Shown here: positions 12,301 to 21,525 of the stretch, piece after piece
How the letters are laid out: each line of letters starts with the position of its first letter
Position numbering within the stretch: the first letter of the stretch is position 1
From: Chimonanthus salicifolius
Taxonomy: Eukaryota > Streptophyta > Magnoliopsida > Laurales > Calycanthaceae
Length of the DNA stretch: 64,000 nucleotides
Direction of reading: 5' to 3'
Assembly (NCBI GenBank): GCA_013350335.1
Contig: CM023539.1
Span: 36,752,631-36,816,630 of the forward strand
Notes under the pieces: generated by a model
What the model was told of the DNA's origin: nothing
The model's database searches: none
What the model saw: the letters and a program-made list of their open reading frames with translations, nothing else
Position numbers and translations under genes: made by a program

Positions 12301-15300
12301 CAAGAAATTCAAAGGAAAACATGAATTACATCCCATTCAATTCCTTTAGAACGGCAACCTGAGTAATGAGGATAGTGTTAAACTGAACAAAGATTTATTT
12401 ATTTATTTCCGTATTTCTGTTTTTATTGATAAACAATGACAACAAAAATACTAAAATACTAAAATGAAACATTGTTTATATAAAGTTGACATAGCAAATA
12501 GCAGGTGTATGCAATCCTTTGCACCCAGGTTCAAGGACCTCTTTGCACCTTAAGCACACCTTGTGCCTCAATTTGAATTGTATCTATCTATCTATCTGTC
12601 TATATCCATACATTAGAGAGAATAACCAGAAAAGGCCCAAGTCTAAATGACGCAGCACTTGTAATAAGAACTGCCCCAAAACCATCTTAAATTTAAGAGA
12701 GGATAAAGTAACGCTCCTATGAAAGTTTGGGTTAGGACAGGTATTGGGTAGTTTAAGTGTAATGTGGATGGTACAAGGAGGGGCAAGCCAGGGCCTGTGG
12801 GTATAGGAGGGTAATCCATAATGATAGAGATGAGATTGTGATGTTCTTCTCAAATCGGTTGGATGTAAGAAATCAAATGAGGCAGAGCTTCTAGGCATCA
12901 AAAGGGCTCTCCTACTGTGGTCTAGCTTTGGGTTAGATAATTTGATTATCGAGGGGGCCTTCGCAAATGTTGTGGCTAGGACAAGTGAAAGAAAGAATCC
13001 TCCCTGGAAACTAGTACATATTGTAAGAGATATTAGGAAGTTAACCCAAGGGAAAGCTGTCCAATTTAGACATGTTAGGAGGTCAACAAATGACATGGAG
13101 ACTTACCTGGTGAAAGTGTTCACAAAGGTGACGCTTTTGTAGAGTGGTTGAAGTTGTTGATGTGGGTGTATGGGGTTATGGTATTTTTACTCTTTTCTTT
13201 GGGTTTGAGGTGTAATGGTTCTATGTTTTTCTTGGGTTTGGGGGCCTTTGGTTTTTGTGTTTCGTGATTTTAGTTTTTCCTGGGTTGCTCCAATATAATC
13301 TTCTTATATGTAGCCATTAGATGTAAGGTTTTCTATTTTTATTTACTACTGTTTCGTTTCTATTTTAAAAAACAAAAAAAAAAAAAGGTGATGCACAAAG
13401 GGTTTGGGAAAATGCTTGAGTTTTTGTGGTAATGCACTAGGATAATTCCTTTATAATCTTTTCCCCATACATAGAGACCATATAAAAACATGTGCTTCAT
13501 CCCTTTTCTTTAGGAGTAACAATGAAAATTCAATAAAATAAAAGTACAATTACAAAAAAAAAAGGGTCTAAAAGAATTAGACCACAAAAGCTGAAATAAC
13601 AAGAAATAGAAAATCAATACAATGGTACAACAATAGCAGCAATAAATATCATAAGAAGAAGGCGCCTAAGAAATGATTGTCGACTCCCAATTTGGCAAAG
13701 TAGTCTGCCACTCCATTAGTTGTGTGATGTAGGGCATCCGCGACTGTGGGCCAAAGCCCAATTCGTGTAAAGTCAAGCCCAGAAACAGGCCCAAGCATTG
13801 GCCAAACATAGCAGGCCCATTGGCCCAATGAGCTGTACAAGCATCATACATGTACAGTCGGGTGAAGCAGTCCTTATTAGTATGGGATTAGGATGTTTAA
13901 TCGGTAGACAATTAGGTAGGTTTTATTTAGAAGTTTATTTTAATAGCATATGTTTCAATTAGGAAGTTTCCATTATTTCAATTAGGACCTAGGAATTTCT
14001 ATTCAAGTCAAAGTCCAGTATGGAGTGTTGGCTCCATATTTCAATGTTATCTAGTCGGTAGTTTCTTCTATATAAAGCATTGTAATTAACGAGTAGATGA
14101 GCCCTTTTTTTATTAATAAAATTTTATAATTTTCTTGCAAACGAAGGATTGATTTGCTGTGAGTTAATTTACTGCATAATGTTGCAGAGTTTTGGCTGAA
14201 AATCCAGCCTAGTTACAGGTGTTGGCGCTGGTTAGCACCACCTGTTTGGCAGCCAGAGTCGTTGGGGAAATTCTAGGCCCAAGTTTGGTGTTAATACCGC
14301 TTGGGACCCCAGTTAGGCATCAAACTACAACCTACAAAAGCAACCAACATGTATTGCTGGTTTGTCAAGGTCTTCTGACATGTGGAGGTGTTGAGGAATT
14401 CCACTCAGACACAACAACATCAAGTTGGCCCAGTTGTGGGCGATCTTCTTAGGTGATTTGCACATCGGCACCCAAGTTCCTGAAATTTGTGACTGATTAA
14501 TCAACGTTACCCTCCTGTTCTGAAAACTCAGCCATGGTTGCTAGTTGTTTCCTTCTTATCTCAAGCATCCGCATAGTAATCGGCTTTAGACAATTTATTT
14601 GTGCTAAGCCTACATCATTATGCGACCAACTTGGACGAAAGATACATCCATTCCTGCAACCAATTCTCTTACCTGCCTTACCGTACTAATCATTCTCTAT
14701 GGGAGATGCCTCAATCCCTTTGCCCATTTGAAAGCATTAGCCTAATCCCCTTCAATAACCAGATTACCTTGCCCATGAACTTTCCAAAAGGCAGAGCTCT
14801 CCTAATACTAAGGATTTCCACCTCATTTGAATCCATTGACTCCCACCGACTCGTTGAACATAATTGATGTTTCACCTCTATGGTTCCTAAGCACACTACA
14901 TATCCCTGTTGTGCCCAGTTTTCCTTTAGTTGCTCCATCTACATTAAATTTCATGACGCCCTGTTCTGGTGGCACCCATCTATCCTCCAATCTCACTTTT
15001 CTCCTATATCCACTCATGCATCCTTCCCAAGACAAGAGGAGATCATTTATTTTAAGCCCTTAAACTTTGTGTCAGATAGTAGCCAAACGCAAAGTCTCCA
15101 TTTAGCGACCTGGAAAGGCTCATTCTCATCTCATGACTTGCCCTCAAAGATTCTAGCATTTCTTTCCTTCCATAATTTCCAGAAAATTACAGCCTAGGAT
15201 TGTGTACCATGCGATTCTCAATCTGGGGATTTAAAATCGGCAAGAACCACAACCCACTGTTCCAATACAAGGCATGTCAAGAACCCATGGGACATCGAGG

Positions 15301-17864
15301 AGATTAGCGAATTTTGTCCATAGACCCCTTGCTACTGGACAATTTATGAAAAGATGGTCTACATCCTCGTTCCTTAACTCACACAGTGTACATTTGAGAT
15401 CATCCTCCATTCTGAGCAACCCTCTCCTCATCAATTCAATCCTAGTAAGAACCCTCTCTTTTAACATGCACCATGCGAAAATTTGAACCCTCGGGGGAGC
15501 CACACCTTTCCAAACCAAACTAGTGATGGCCTCGTCCGTTGATTGTTGTTTAAGTACCATATCCACCATTGCCTTAACCTAGAACCTGCCTGAGGAATCA
15601 CCCGTCCAAACAAGTTCATCCTCCTCGGCAGGTGAAAGTGAAAATTTCCCCAATTGTGTTAGTAGTTCAGTTAGGTGTCCTTTCAAAGGATCTTAATTCC
15701 CTCCATAATGATTTGTATCCTGCAATAAATTTGGATTAATTCAAGAAGATCTCTTCTCAAAATCGTTTTTGCCTCCCAAATCAATTTTCCACTTGGTATG
15801 GAGAGCCATTTAGGATCCACGACCACCTGGTAAATACATTTGTGGTAGACATCTTGGTTTAAACTATGAGGTCCACATCACCTTCACAATGTGGGCAAAA
15901 AATAAGACCTCTTGGATCCCCATTTTTTAATCGTCAATTGAATTTTTTTGGGATTCTTTGCTACACTCCAACTCAGGAAAATCCATTTTCCTTTCTTTTC
16001 CTAAAACAGGGAAAAAAGCTATAGACAATTTTCATCTGCATCATTCATTTTTTAAGAGATTTGTATCTAGTTCAAGGCACTAAACCAAACCAATGTCATT
16101 TTTAAGGTGGACATACCTCCGTACCATCTGATCGAGATTTTGATCATCGTTGCAGCCCACGATAAGAATCGAAAAATATCCTAGGGTTGTCATCAGCAAT
16201 CTGTTTTTTGCTATTTTTCTAGCCTCCTATTCACCTTGTTGGAATTTCTAGAGGCTTGTCTTCAACTGGTATCCATTACAAACATCTCTGCAATTTTCCA
16301 TTTCGTTTTTTCCTTTTTTTTGAAAAGTAAAATTTTACCTAATTGTTCATCACTTTATATCATAGTTATCAAATAAGTTCCAGAACCCATATAAATTTTG
16401 TTTCCATAGCAAAATGTTCTGGTGTTCCGACCATTTCGATGTTTCGTTATGGAAAAATGGCATAAACAATTTAAAAAATAAGAAATGATAGAATATGGAA
16501 AAATAGTAAAAGCTTATAAAACTGTTGCAATTATTTGTTTTCATCACTTCACACTTTTCTACACAAATAAAAACATAAATTACCATTAAATACATATTCA
16601 AGCTTGTAATCTCAAGTCATAAGAACGAGATTGTCAAATACTAATTCGGGGCTTGAATTTTATTCTTAGATTGCTCACATAAAAATCAAATTAGATAAAA
16701 GCCAAAACCAAAGAAATACCCAATAAATAAACTTGAATTCTCATTTTATTCAAAATTAAAGGTCAAAATACATGTTTGCAGCAAGTCATTTCTTTTCTTT
16801 TTTTCAATTCTCATCACATCCATAAAAACAACCATATGGATTAAAAATAGACTTCATAAACTACAAGTGGACCAAATTTCAGCCCGAAATTCAATTTCTA
16901 GCAGCCCTCCTAAAGTTTTTTAATTCAAGAACACCTAATGAGTTTAGCCACTAAGATCAAGTAATTAAGAATTGAATTTTGGGCTAAATTTTGATCCACA
17001 TGTAGCTCAAATCAAGGACTAAATTTTAGGGTAACCCAAATTCCTTAATCTAAATTCGTATCTACTGAACTAAATCAAAAAAAAAAAACACATCACATAA
17101 TCTCTGAAACTCAGAGTGGTGTGACATTGAGTTACCTCTTGCACCCAAAGAAGACTCGCCCAGATCAAGGACCATCTGAAGCTTTTCCATTGCATCATCA
17201 AATTGCCCTCTGCAAGAATAAATGGCCACCAGTCACTTAAGATCCAAGTGCATGAAATTAGTAAGAGAACAATCAGTTCCAGCATATTCTCCAAATGGGC
17301 CTAGGTATGCCTACTCACACACGTGCAAGAGATCCAAGATGCTCAGCAGGTGGGGCCTCATTCAAAATGGTCCATCTAATATGGAACATTAACCAACCTT
17401 TACAACCGCCGACTTACATTTTCATCAAATTCGAGCACCAAGGACAAGTCCAAAACTGGCCCTATCATGAGATTTTTACATCAACTGTGGGCACGCCAGA
17501 TAAAAGCTTGAAATACTTACACGTGTGCCAGCAGAAGTGATGTTATCCATGGAGAAGCCTTAAAGCTCCATAAACCTTTTTTGGGTCTGACCCTGGATCA
17601 TGGTCGGTTGTCCGGGAAGGATGCCTGGATAGTGGACACAAGGAAATCAGTTTAAATGGATAACTCTGAGTACGTTTTCAAGGATACAAAGATTCAACTG
17701 AGTCGAAAGGTTAATCCAACAGTAACTGTAGTTCAAATGGGGTAAATAAGGATGTAAGTCGCAGGAGAGATAGCGGGTGTGAGTAGGAAAGGGGTGAAAC
17801 TTTGGACCACACAAAGAAGGTTCTCAGGAAGTTCTCAAGGGAAATGGTCCCGGACCAATAAACT

Positions 17865-17903
<39 letters not shown>

Positions 17904-18350
17904 AAACCTGTGTGATAGGAGGGTAGACATGGCGAGCAAGAGCATTCCGGCGGCATCTTGGTTTGGAGTGGACCCCCCGCGCACATTAGACAAGCCCTGC
18001 TCCAGCACTAGAAGAGCCTGCGCGTACGATTCGCCTGTTTGTATATAAATACAAAAAAAAAAAAAAACTGTTTAGAGAAAGGAAGCAGAGGAATATGTGG
18101 AAATAGAAGAGATGAAAGAGGGTGTAGAGAGAGGAAGCGCTGAGAATTGAGTACCTGATTTTTGGGACTTAGCATGGCTGAAGGCGTAGTTGATCATCTG
18201 GAGCGTGATGGAATCCGAGCCGTTGGTTGCAAAAGATCTGATGGTGGAGGAAAAGCGATGAGGGGAAGGGCAGACAGGTTTTTGGAGCCTGGATAAAGAA
18301 GAACCACAGGCCGCCGCTCGTTTAAGAGCGAATCGGAGAAACATATTCAT
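250..18350 (-). CDS. TPR-like protein, probably mitochondrial; 8 exons, 3' end outside window
   Basis: I assembled this gene from eight minus-strand exons: 18350–18155, 18034–17908, 17209–17136, 12297–12251, 12176–12029, 9506–9305, 522–461 and 350–250. Every junction is AG/GT and every phase carries over exactly, giving 957 nt or 319 codons with no stop. The start is the ATG at 18350; a TTG further upstream was discounted. The N-terminus (MNMFLRFALKRAAACGSS) is rich in Arg, Ala and Ser with few acidic residues, like a mitochondrial presequence. The rest is helical and TPR-like: GQFDDAMEKLQMVLDLGE, then NVALSYGEFLHATGNFSLA and NFQDAEETLTKSLTKAEEHFG. Such repeats resemble plant TPR-like/kinesin-light-chain-related proteins, which are protein-interaction scaffolds. 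The exact partner is not predictable. Introns are 120, 698, 4838, 74, 2522, 8782 and 110 nt; the three long ones are filled with transposons. The last exon ends at a donor, so the C-terminus lies left of the window. Confidence 0.85.
461..522 (-). CDS. TPR gene exon 7
   Basis: 62-nt exon with acceptor CTTCAG|AAACTTCC and donor TTTTG|GTTTGT. It encodes NFQDAEETLTKSLTKAEEHF, continuing the TPR helix across the 8.8-kb intron in the right phase (GG + A gives Gly). Confidence 0.85.
640..1494 (+). mobile_element. LTR-like repeat, copy 1 (solo-LTR candidate)
   Basis: Promoter-like LTR architecture on the plus strand: an AT-rich leader, TATAAATACATTGTAAGCC at about 756, a pyrimidine-rich stretch with CT repeats (930–990), and a 3' end CCTGCGTCA near 1494. 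The last 170 bp (1320–1493) match 3055–3230 in inverted orientation, and the TATA-to-pyrimidine layout matches 3800–4640 on the minus strand. I infer two solo LTRs of one family in opposite orientation. The 5' boundary is approximate. It lies in intron 6 of the TPR gene. Confidence 0.4.
1950..2060. repeat. Dispersed repeat, copy 1 (partner at 8800–8920)
   Basis: The segment beginning near GTTGTGTCGAAAATTCA (1984) and running through CCATAACACCCTTTCA (2039–2054) reappears with substitutions at 8823–8906. Both copies lie in intron 6. The family is unknown. Confidence 0.45.
2190..2660 (+). repeat. Dispersed repeat family A, copy 1
   Basis: About 2320–2660 matches 24960–25229 continued at 29526–29640. 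Shared blocks include ACTTGGCARTCTA, GAAAATAAGRTGTGAAAATAA and TTTTAAGAGGGRAAATGTGTYGTAAT. The second copy is split by a 4.3-kb solo LTR. It is a non-coding, probably non-autonomous element; I found no convincing inverted termini. Confidence 0.5.
3257..3752. mobile_element. hAT-like MITE, 496 bp, 8-bp TSD
   Basis: The termini are CATGGTTATTAAAATC and GATTTTCACAACATTG, imperfect inverted repeats. They are flanked by an exact 8-bp direct repeat, ATAATGGG (3249–3256 and 3753–3760). Eight-base duplications are the signature of hAT transposition. The interior is rich in TTACGAT/CGATACG motifs at both ends and has no coding potential. Confidence 0.8.
4067..4099. repeat. 10-bp tandem repeat
   Basis: TAGGATAGGC is repeated about 3.3 times without mismatch until the last base. 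It lies inside the LTR-like copy 2. Confidence 0.9.
6638..6800. repeat. Minisatellite, about 40-bp unit
   Basis: Four variable units share ATTGAGACGTGGTATG followed by GTGTCCCTCACGTGATG. An isolated fifth unit lies at 7005–7040. They belong to the 3.3-kb solo LTR. Confidence 0.85.
7640..7940. repeat. Minisatellite, 18–19-bp unit
   Basis: About 16 imperfect copies alternate between CCCATGGTAGACGTATTGGT-like and CTTATGTTAGACATGTTGGT-like versions. Sparser CCCATGG-containing relatives continue to about 8440. They are part of the 3.3-kb solo LTR. Confidence 0.85.
8800..8920. repeat. Dispersed repeat, copy 2 (partner at 1950–2060)
   Basis: It shares GTTGTGTC-AAAATTCA and CCATAACACCCTTTCA blocks with 1984–2054. 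It directly follows the target duplication of the solo LTR, so the LTR probably inserted beside or within this repeat. Confidence 0.4.
9305..9506 (-). CDS. TPR gene exon 6
   Basis: 202-nt exon with acceptor TTACAG|GAAATG and donor TTAGG|GTAAGT, a consensus donor. It encodes the most TPR-like segment: GEFLHATGNFSLAKNFYQKA, then SATCALGQLAIHLG. It is followed by an 8.8-kb intron (523–9304). Confidence 0.88.
9690..10860 (-). pseudogene. Ty1/copia pol remnant (GAG-pre-integrase, integrase) with LTR edge
   Basis: Read on the minus strand, 10110–10020 gives a GAG-pre-integrase-like MGLSVGHPSNTMLKHFQLS, and 9900–9765 gives the copia integrase core DDYSQMTWIYLMKHESEVF. At 10836–10850 the minus strand reads CTAACATGGTATCAATCGGG, an LTR end followed by a primer-binding site (TGGTATCA...). 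The 5' LTR therefore extends right from about 10848; its outer end is unclear. Frames are broken throughout. It occupies intron 5 of the TPR gene. Confidence 0.65.
11110..11292 (-). mobile_element. tRNA-derived SINE, family 1, copy 1
   Basis: The minus-strand head carries a perfect box A, TAGCTCAGTTGG (11280–11269), and a box B, GGTTCAACTCC (11237–11227), at tRNA-like spacing. The body continues through CCCTAGGATCAGTCTCACA to a 3' end GGATACCCATGTTAT with an A-rich tail. The same body and tail occur at 57069–57245 and 56672–57068. A functional tRNA is unlikely, because a SINE body and tail follow the head. Confidence 0.75.
12029..12176 (-). CDS. TPR gene exon 5
   Basis: 148-nt exon with acceptor GTTTAG|GATGATACC and donor TCAG|GTCAAG. 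It encodes DDTSSVLADKCLQLL and continues to ELVLGNIGS. The donor was chosen because it is the GT that joins in phase to exon 6, giving GSGNVALSYGE. The alternative GT four bases upstream breaks the frame. Confidence 0.8.
12251..12297 (-). CDS. TPR gene exon 4
   Basis: 47-nt exon with acceptor CTTGCAG|TTGCTGC and donor GGGAAG|GTTTGT, encoding VAAWEGLVGLHLKTGK. Phase 1 enters and phase 0 leaves, matching both neighbours. Confidence 0.82.
12581..12604. repeat. Tetranucleotide microsatellite
   Basis: (TATC)n with one interruption (CTGTC), in intron 3 of the TPR gene. Confidence 0.9.
12700..13390 (+). pseudogene. L1-type LINE RNase H remnant with poly(A) tail
   Basis: Plus-strand frames give an RNase H start (KCNVDGTRRGKPGPVGIGG, 12755–12810) and middle (AELLGIKRALLLWSSFGLDN, then IIEGAFANVVARTSERKNPP). 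The end follows near 13100 (FRHVRRSTNDMETYLVKVF). A 3' UTR follows, ending in an A-run at 13369–13386. At least one stop and one frameshift break it. It lies in intron 3 of the TPR gene, on the opposite strand. Confidence 0.7.
13520..16030 (-). pseudogene. L1-type LINE RT-C/RNase H remnant, interrupted
   Basis: On the minus strand, 15660–15231 gives the end of a reverse transcriptase and its zinc-binding region (VWKGVAPPRVQIFAWCMLK, then CTLCELRNEDVDHLFINC). Next, 15035–14711 gives the RNase H start (PPEQGVMKFNVDGATKGKLG). The RNase H end, NGVADYFAKLGVDNHF, appears only at 13720–13655, after about 0.9 kb of unrelated sequence (13741–14620). The upstream limit near 16030 is approximate. It lies in intron 3 of the TPR gene, on the same strand. 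Confidence 0.7.
13741..14620 (+). mobile_element. Unclassified insertion inside LINE, LTR-like
   Basis: This stretch separates two parts of one LINE RNase H domain. It contains a TATA-like TATATAAAGCATTG (14069), an AT-rich leader, and GC-richer sequence after 14210, which together recall an LTR. No clear TG...CA ends or target duplication were found. Confidence 0.3.
17136..17209 (-). CDS. TPR gene exon 3
   Basis: 74-nt exon. The acceptor TTGCAG|AGGG completes the Arg codon from exon 2, and the donor is AGAG|GTAACT. It encodes the TPR-like helix GQFDDAMEKLQMVLDLGE. The 4.8-kb intron that follows (12298–17135) holds two LINE remnants. Confidence 0.85.
17867..17900. repeat. (GA)17 microsatellite beside a splice donor
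   Basis: Seventeen uninterrupted GA units; on the TPR gene strand this is a CT tract starting eight bases after the exon 2 boundary. Such tracts vary in length and could affect splicing; that is inference. Confidence 0.95.
17908..18034 (-). CDS. TPR gene exon 2
   Basis: 127-nt exon with acceptor ACAG|GCGAATCG and donor CACAG|GTTTCC. It encodes ESYAQALLVLEQGLSN and ends AMSTLLSH plus two bases of an Arg codon. A 17-unit CT tract (GA on the plus strand) starts seven bases after the exon end. Confidence 0.85.
18155..18350 (-). CDS. TPR gene exon 1
   Basis: First coding exon, 196 nt. It starts at ATG 18350–18348 and ends in phase 1 at AATCAG|GTACTC. It encodes the putative presequence and a Ser-rich linker ending AFSHAKSQKS. 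A second in-frame ATG lies two codons downstream. The short intron 1 (18035–18154) contains a poly-T/poly-A stretch near its acceptor. Confidence 0.85.
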
Positions 18351-21300
18351 CTCCTCCTTCTTCTTCCTAACCAAATCCTAATTCTTAAACCCTGCCTTGT
18401 GTCTCTTGTATGCAAATGCAAATGGGAACACAGAACGTTGGCAAAGGAGAAGATGAAGAAGATAGAAAAGGGTTTTGGGTTTTAGGCAAGCTACCATGCA
18501 CGGAATCATCGTCATCAACTGAATGTCGGAAGGAGAACGATCCTCGCCTAACACGTGTCCTAAAGGGACATCAGGTTGACACACACCGTTCAATATGTGG
18601 GCTACACCGTTCGACAGCCCATATAACTCGGAGCCTTATTTAATTATTTGACATGTAAAATATGTTTAAAGTTCATTAACTATATTTAATGTAAATGAAT
18701 TCTTAAATTTATTTATAGTAGAATTTTTTAGCTAATGTTAATTTTAAAAATCTTTAAATTTATTTATTTATGTTTAAATATTTTGAAATATTATGTTTAA
18801 GTAAATTAAAAATATTTTTATTTGATAAAGTTAGTAGACTCCAAAATGTGTCATGTACCATATTATCAAAGACAAGCTGACCCTTCACCAAAATCAAGAC
18901 TTCACAAGTGTGAGGTCAACGGCATTCATTAACACCCCGTGTAATGGTGCGACTTGAGCAGTGAAATATCCAAACCTACATGAAAAAAGTGTAAAGAAAA
19001 TTATGCAAAAGCTCTACCTAACTTATTTTGTGACTTGTAGACATTTAATTAGAATAAGAACTTAACCTAATTTTGTCCCAGTAAGAGAGTTTGAGTCAAA
19101 TCAAAATTAAAATTTTATTCAAAAAGTATTTTAGTCTTATCAATTTGGACATTTAAAAATTTATTATCATAATTCATTAAGATTTTATAATTCTATCTTC
19201 TAAAGTCACAATACTTGAATTAAGAAGTATTCAAGTTCTACCTATATAGCCTCTAACTCAATAGATTGTGTATAAATTACTAGCAGAATTAGTATGAAAT
19301 TGTTGAATATAGTGAGAATTGGAGTGTCAACAAGTTGGAGTCTAATCATTCTAATTTGATTTAAACTTAATTACTTAGTAAATAGATAAGTCAAATGGAT
19401 GATCGGGACAAAACGATTACTATGTTTGTTGAGTGGACGGTAAAATGAATGAATTCATTCCTACACAACCTCCTAATCTATCTAATAGTGTTTGACCAAA
19501 TTCTAAAGAAGGTTTTTCTTCCCATTAGCCTAGGAGTCTTAAAAATTGATTTTGATACAAATCTCAACTCAAAAATTAATTATTTTTCTTAAAAATTGCA
19601 AACATTATTTTTAGTAATCAATGGCCAAACCAGACCCACAACAAAAATGGGCAAATGACTATTAATCTAGCGGCATAAAAAATGGGAAAAATGAAAGGAA
19701 CATTGGCCAAAACAGCTTTTGGCAACCCATATGCATGGGCTGACTTCTGGAACCTGCAAAAGTAGCTGAGGGTTCGACGTGTAGTTTCAAAATTTCCATT
19801 AGAAATGGATAAAATGAGAAAATATATCTGTAGTAAATAAGCCTAGCTTCAAATAAATGTCTTTGAAACTGGATGGGTTTATCACCAAAAGTGCTGTATT
19901 GAATGATTCACTCTAAGCTGACCGGCAACACAGCCTAACTGGTTAAATCCATCAAAAACTCAATCAGACTACTTGTTGATAAGAAAGAACAAGTGTTGTT
20001 TAACTGGGTTTGAGCTAAAGAGTTTACTAATAATTCAATAGTAAAATGTTACCACTTATTAATTCCACAATAAAACCACTCATTCCCGACAATGCAAGAA
20101 AAGCCATCGAAAAGTTACTGAACATGGTAAATATTTTTGGCATTGGGATAGCTATTCCTCCCATTGAGTCCCGTATCAGTTATGGAACCAATCCCTATAA
20201 GTGTGAAACCCATATGAAATACAGAGGAATAGGCTATTCTCCTTTTGAAATTACGTTGACCGAAAGTTGTCTAACATCTGCTGATCTGGGTGAAACTTGG
20301 GAACACTTCTTAGAATGGTTTACTGCTCTAGCCTTTCAACCAAATAAGTGGTGTCATTGATGGGAAAGACCATGGCCGTCTGTGGTCTGAGTCTCAGAAA
20401 CATACTTGAATCTACTTCAAAATTTAATTCTAATTGGACCTTTGTAACTCAAAATCTGACCAAATGAGTTTATTAGAGTCCAAATCTGAAATCTAAATAG
20501 ACCTATTTGAATTTAATAGGTCCAGTCCTTAAGATCTAGACCTCTTAAGAAATTTGGACCTCAGATCAGGAGGAAGTTCTGACCTGCTAAATCCAGACTC
20601 ATGAATTCATGATGACTTCCATTACTTAGTGGGCCAGTTTCTGTAACACCAATTGCTCACTCTCTTTTATTGTTTCGGTTTGAGGATCTGGATTTATTGT
20701 GCAAGTCAAAGAAACAAAAGGAGACTCCAAGTTAACTGATGTTACTGAACCCATCCATGGCCTTTCCTGAAAAATAGAGCAACACATCATAAATCGAACA
20801 ACTTATCTGTGTATCGATACTTGATGGCCATTCTTGAAATTACTGGGTTGATCTTCCATCATTATATGGCAAAAAAGTTGGATTCACAATTTCATATGCT
20901 GTCATTATGTTGAGAAATTAGTGGAATCTTCAGAATATAATTAGTGCTAAGACTATGTTATGAGGAATAGCAATTGAATGGAAGGCCAAATATGTTCCCC
21001 TTCATCAACACAACAACATGAATTGATTATTGAACCTACCTAATTTTTTGATGAGTACATTTCTTCATTGGGTTCATTACTCCTAAACCCATGATTTTCT
21101 TTCCTCCCTTTGTGCTTTTTTTCCTCTATTAATGAAAATTCTTGTTACCGCTAAAAGAAAAAGTAAGCCGAGGATGGATCAGTAGGCATTCACCTGCCAT
21201 GTTTGTAGTTGATACTACATTGCCCTGACTAGGCTCAACTTGGACATCAAAGAAAGGCTTGGTTGCATTAAAATGGAACAAATCACTTCATTCAGTTCAA

Positions 21301-21500
21301 AATATTTTGCTTGTTATACAATGAAAAATATCTAGGCTTAATTTTGATTGTTCCCATTTTGGTTCTTTCATGTCACAACAAGATACAACATAAAACAGAA
21401 CTCATTAAAGATATAAGAAACACAGTCAGTCATCCATAAAAACTAAGGTGTAAGAAACACAAACAGCTATAACAGTCATCTATACAAACTAAGATGTAAG
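18351..21500. other. Intergenic stretch, no supported gene
   Basis: AT-rich sequence upstream of the TPR gene and downstream of the first lectin kinase copy. A 104-codon plus-strand reading frame at 20046–20360 has no family I recognise and no flanking exon signals. The region 21050–21160 resembles an L1 3' tail (TCTATTAATGAAAATTCTTG then an A-rich run). Nothing else is supported. Confidence 0.5.
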
Positions 21501-21525
21501 AAACACTAAAGAATGTGCTAGAGGA

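Noticed and set aside
9305..18350. Two separate genes instead of one TPR gene
   Set aside because: All eight exon junctions keep phase and the product reads as one TPR protein with no stop between.
20046..20360. 104-codon plus-strand reading frame
   Set aside because: No recognisable family, no splice or promoter context, and AT-rich surroundings; retained only as a note.
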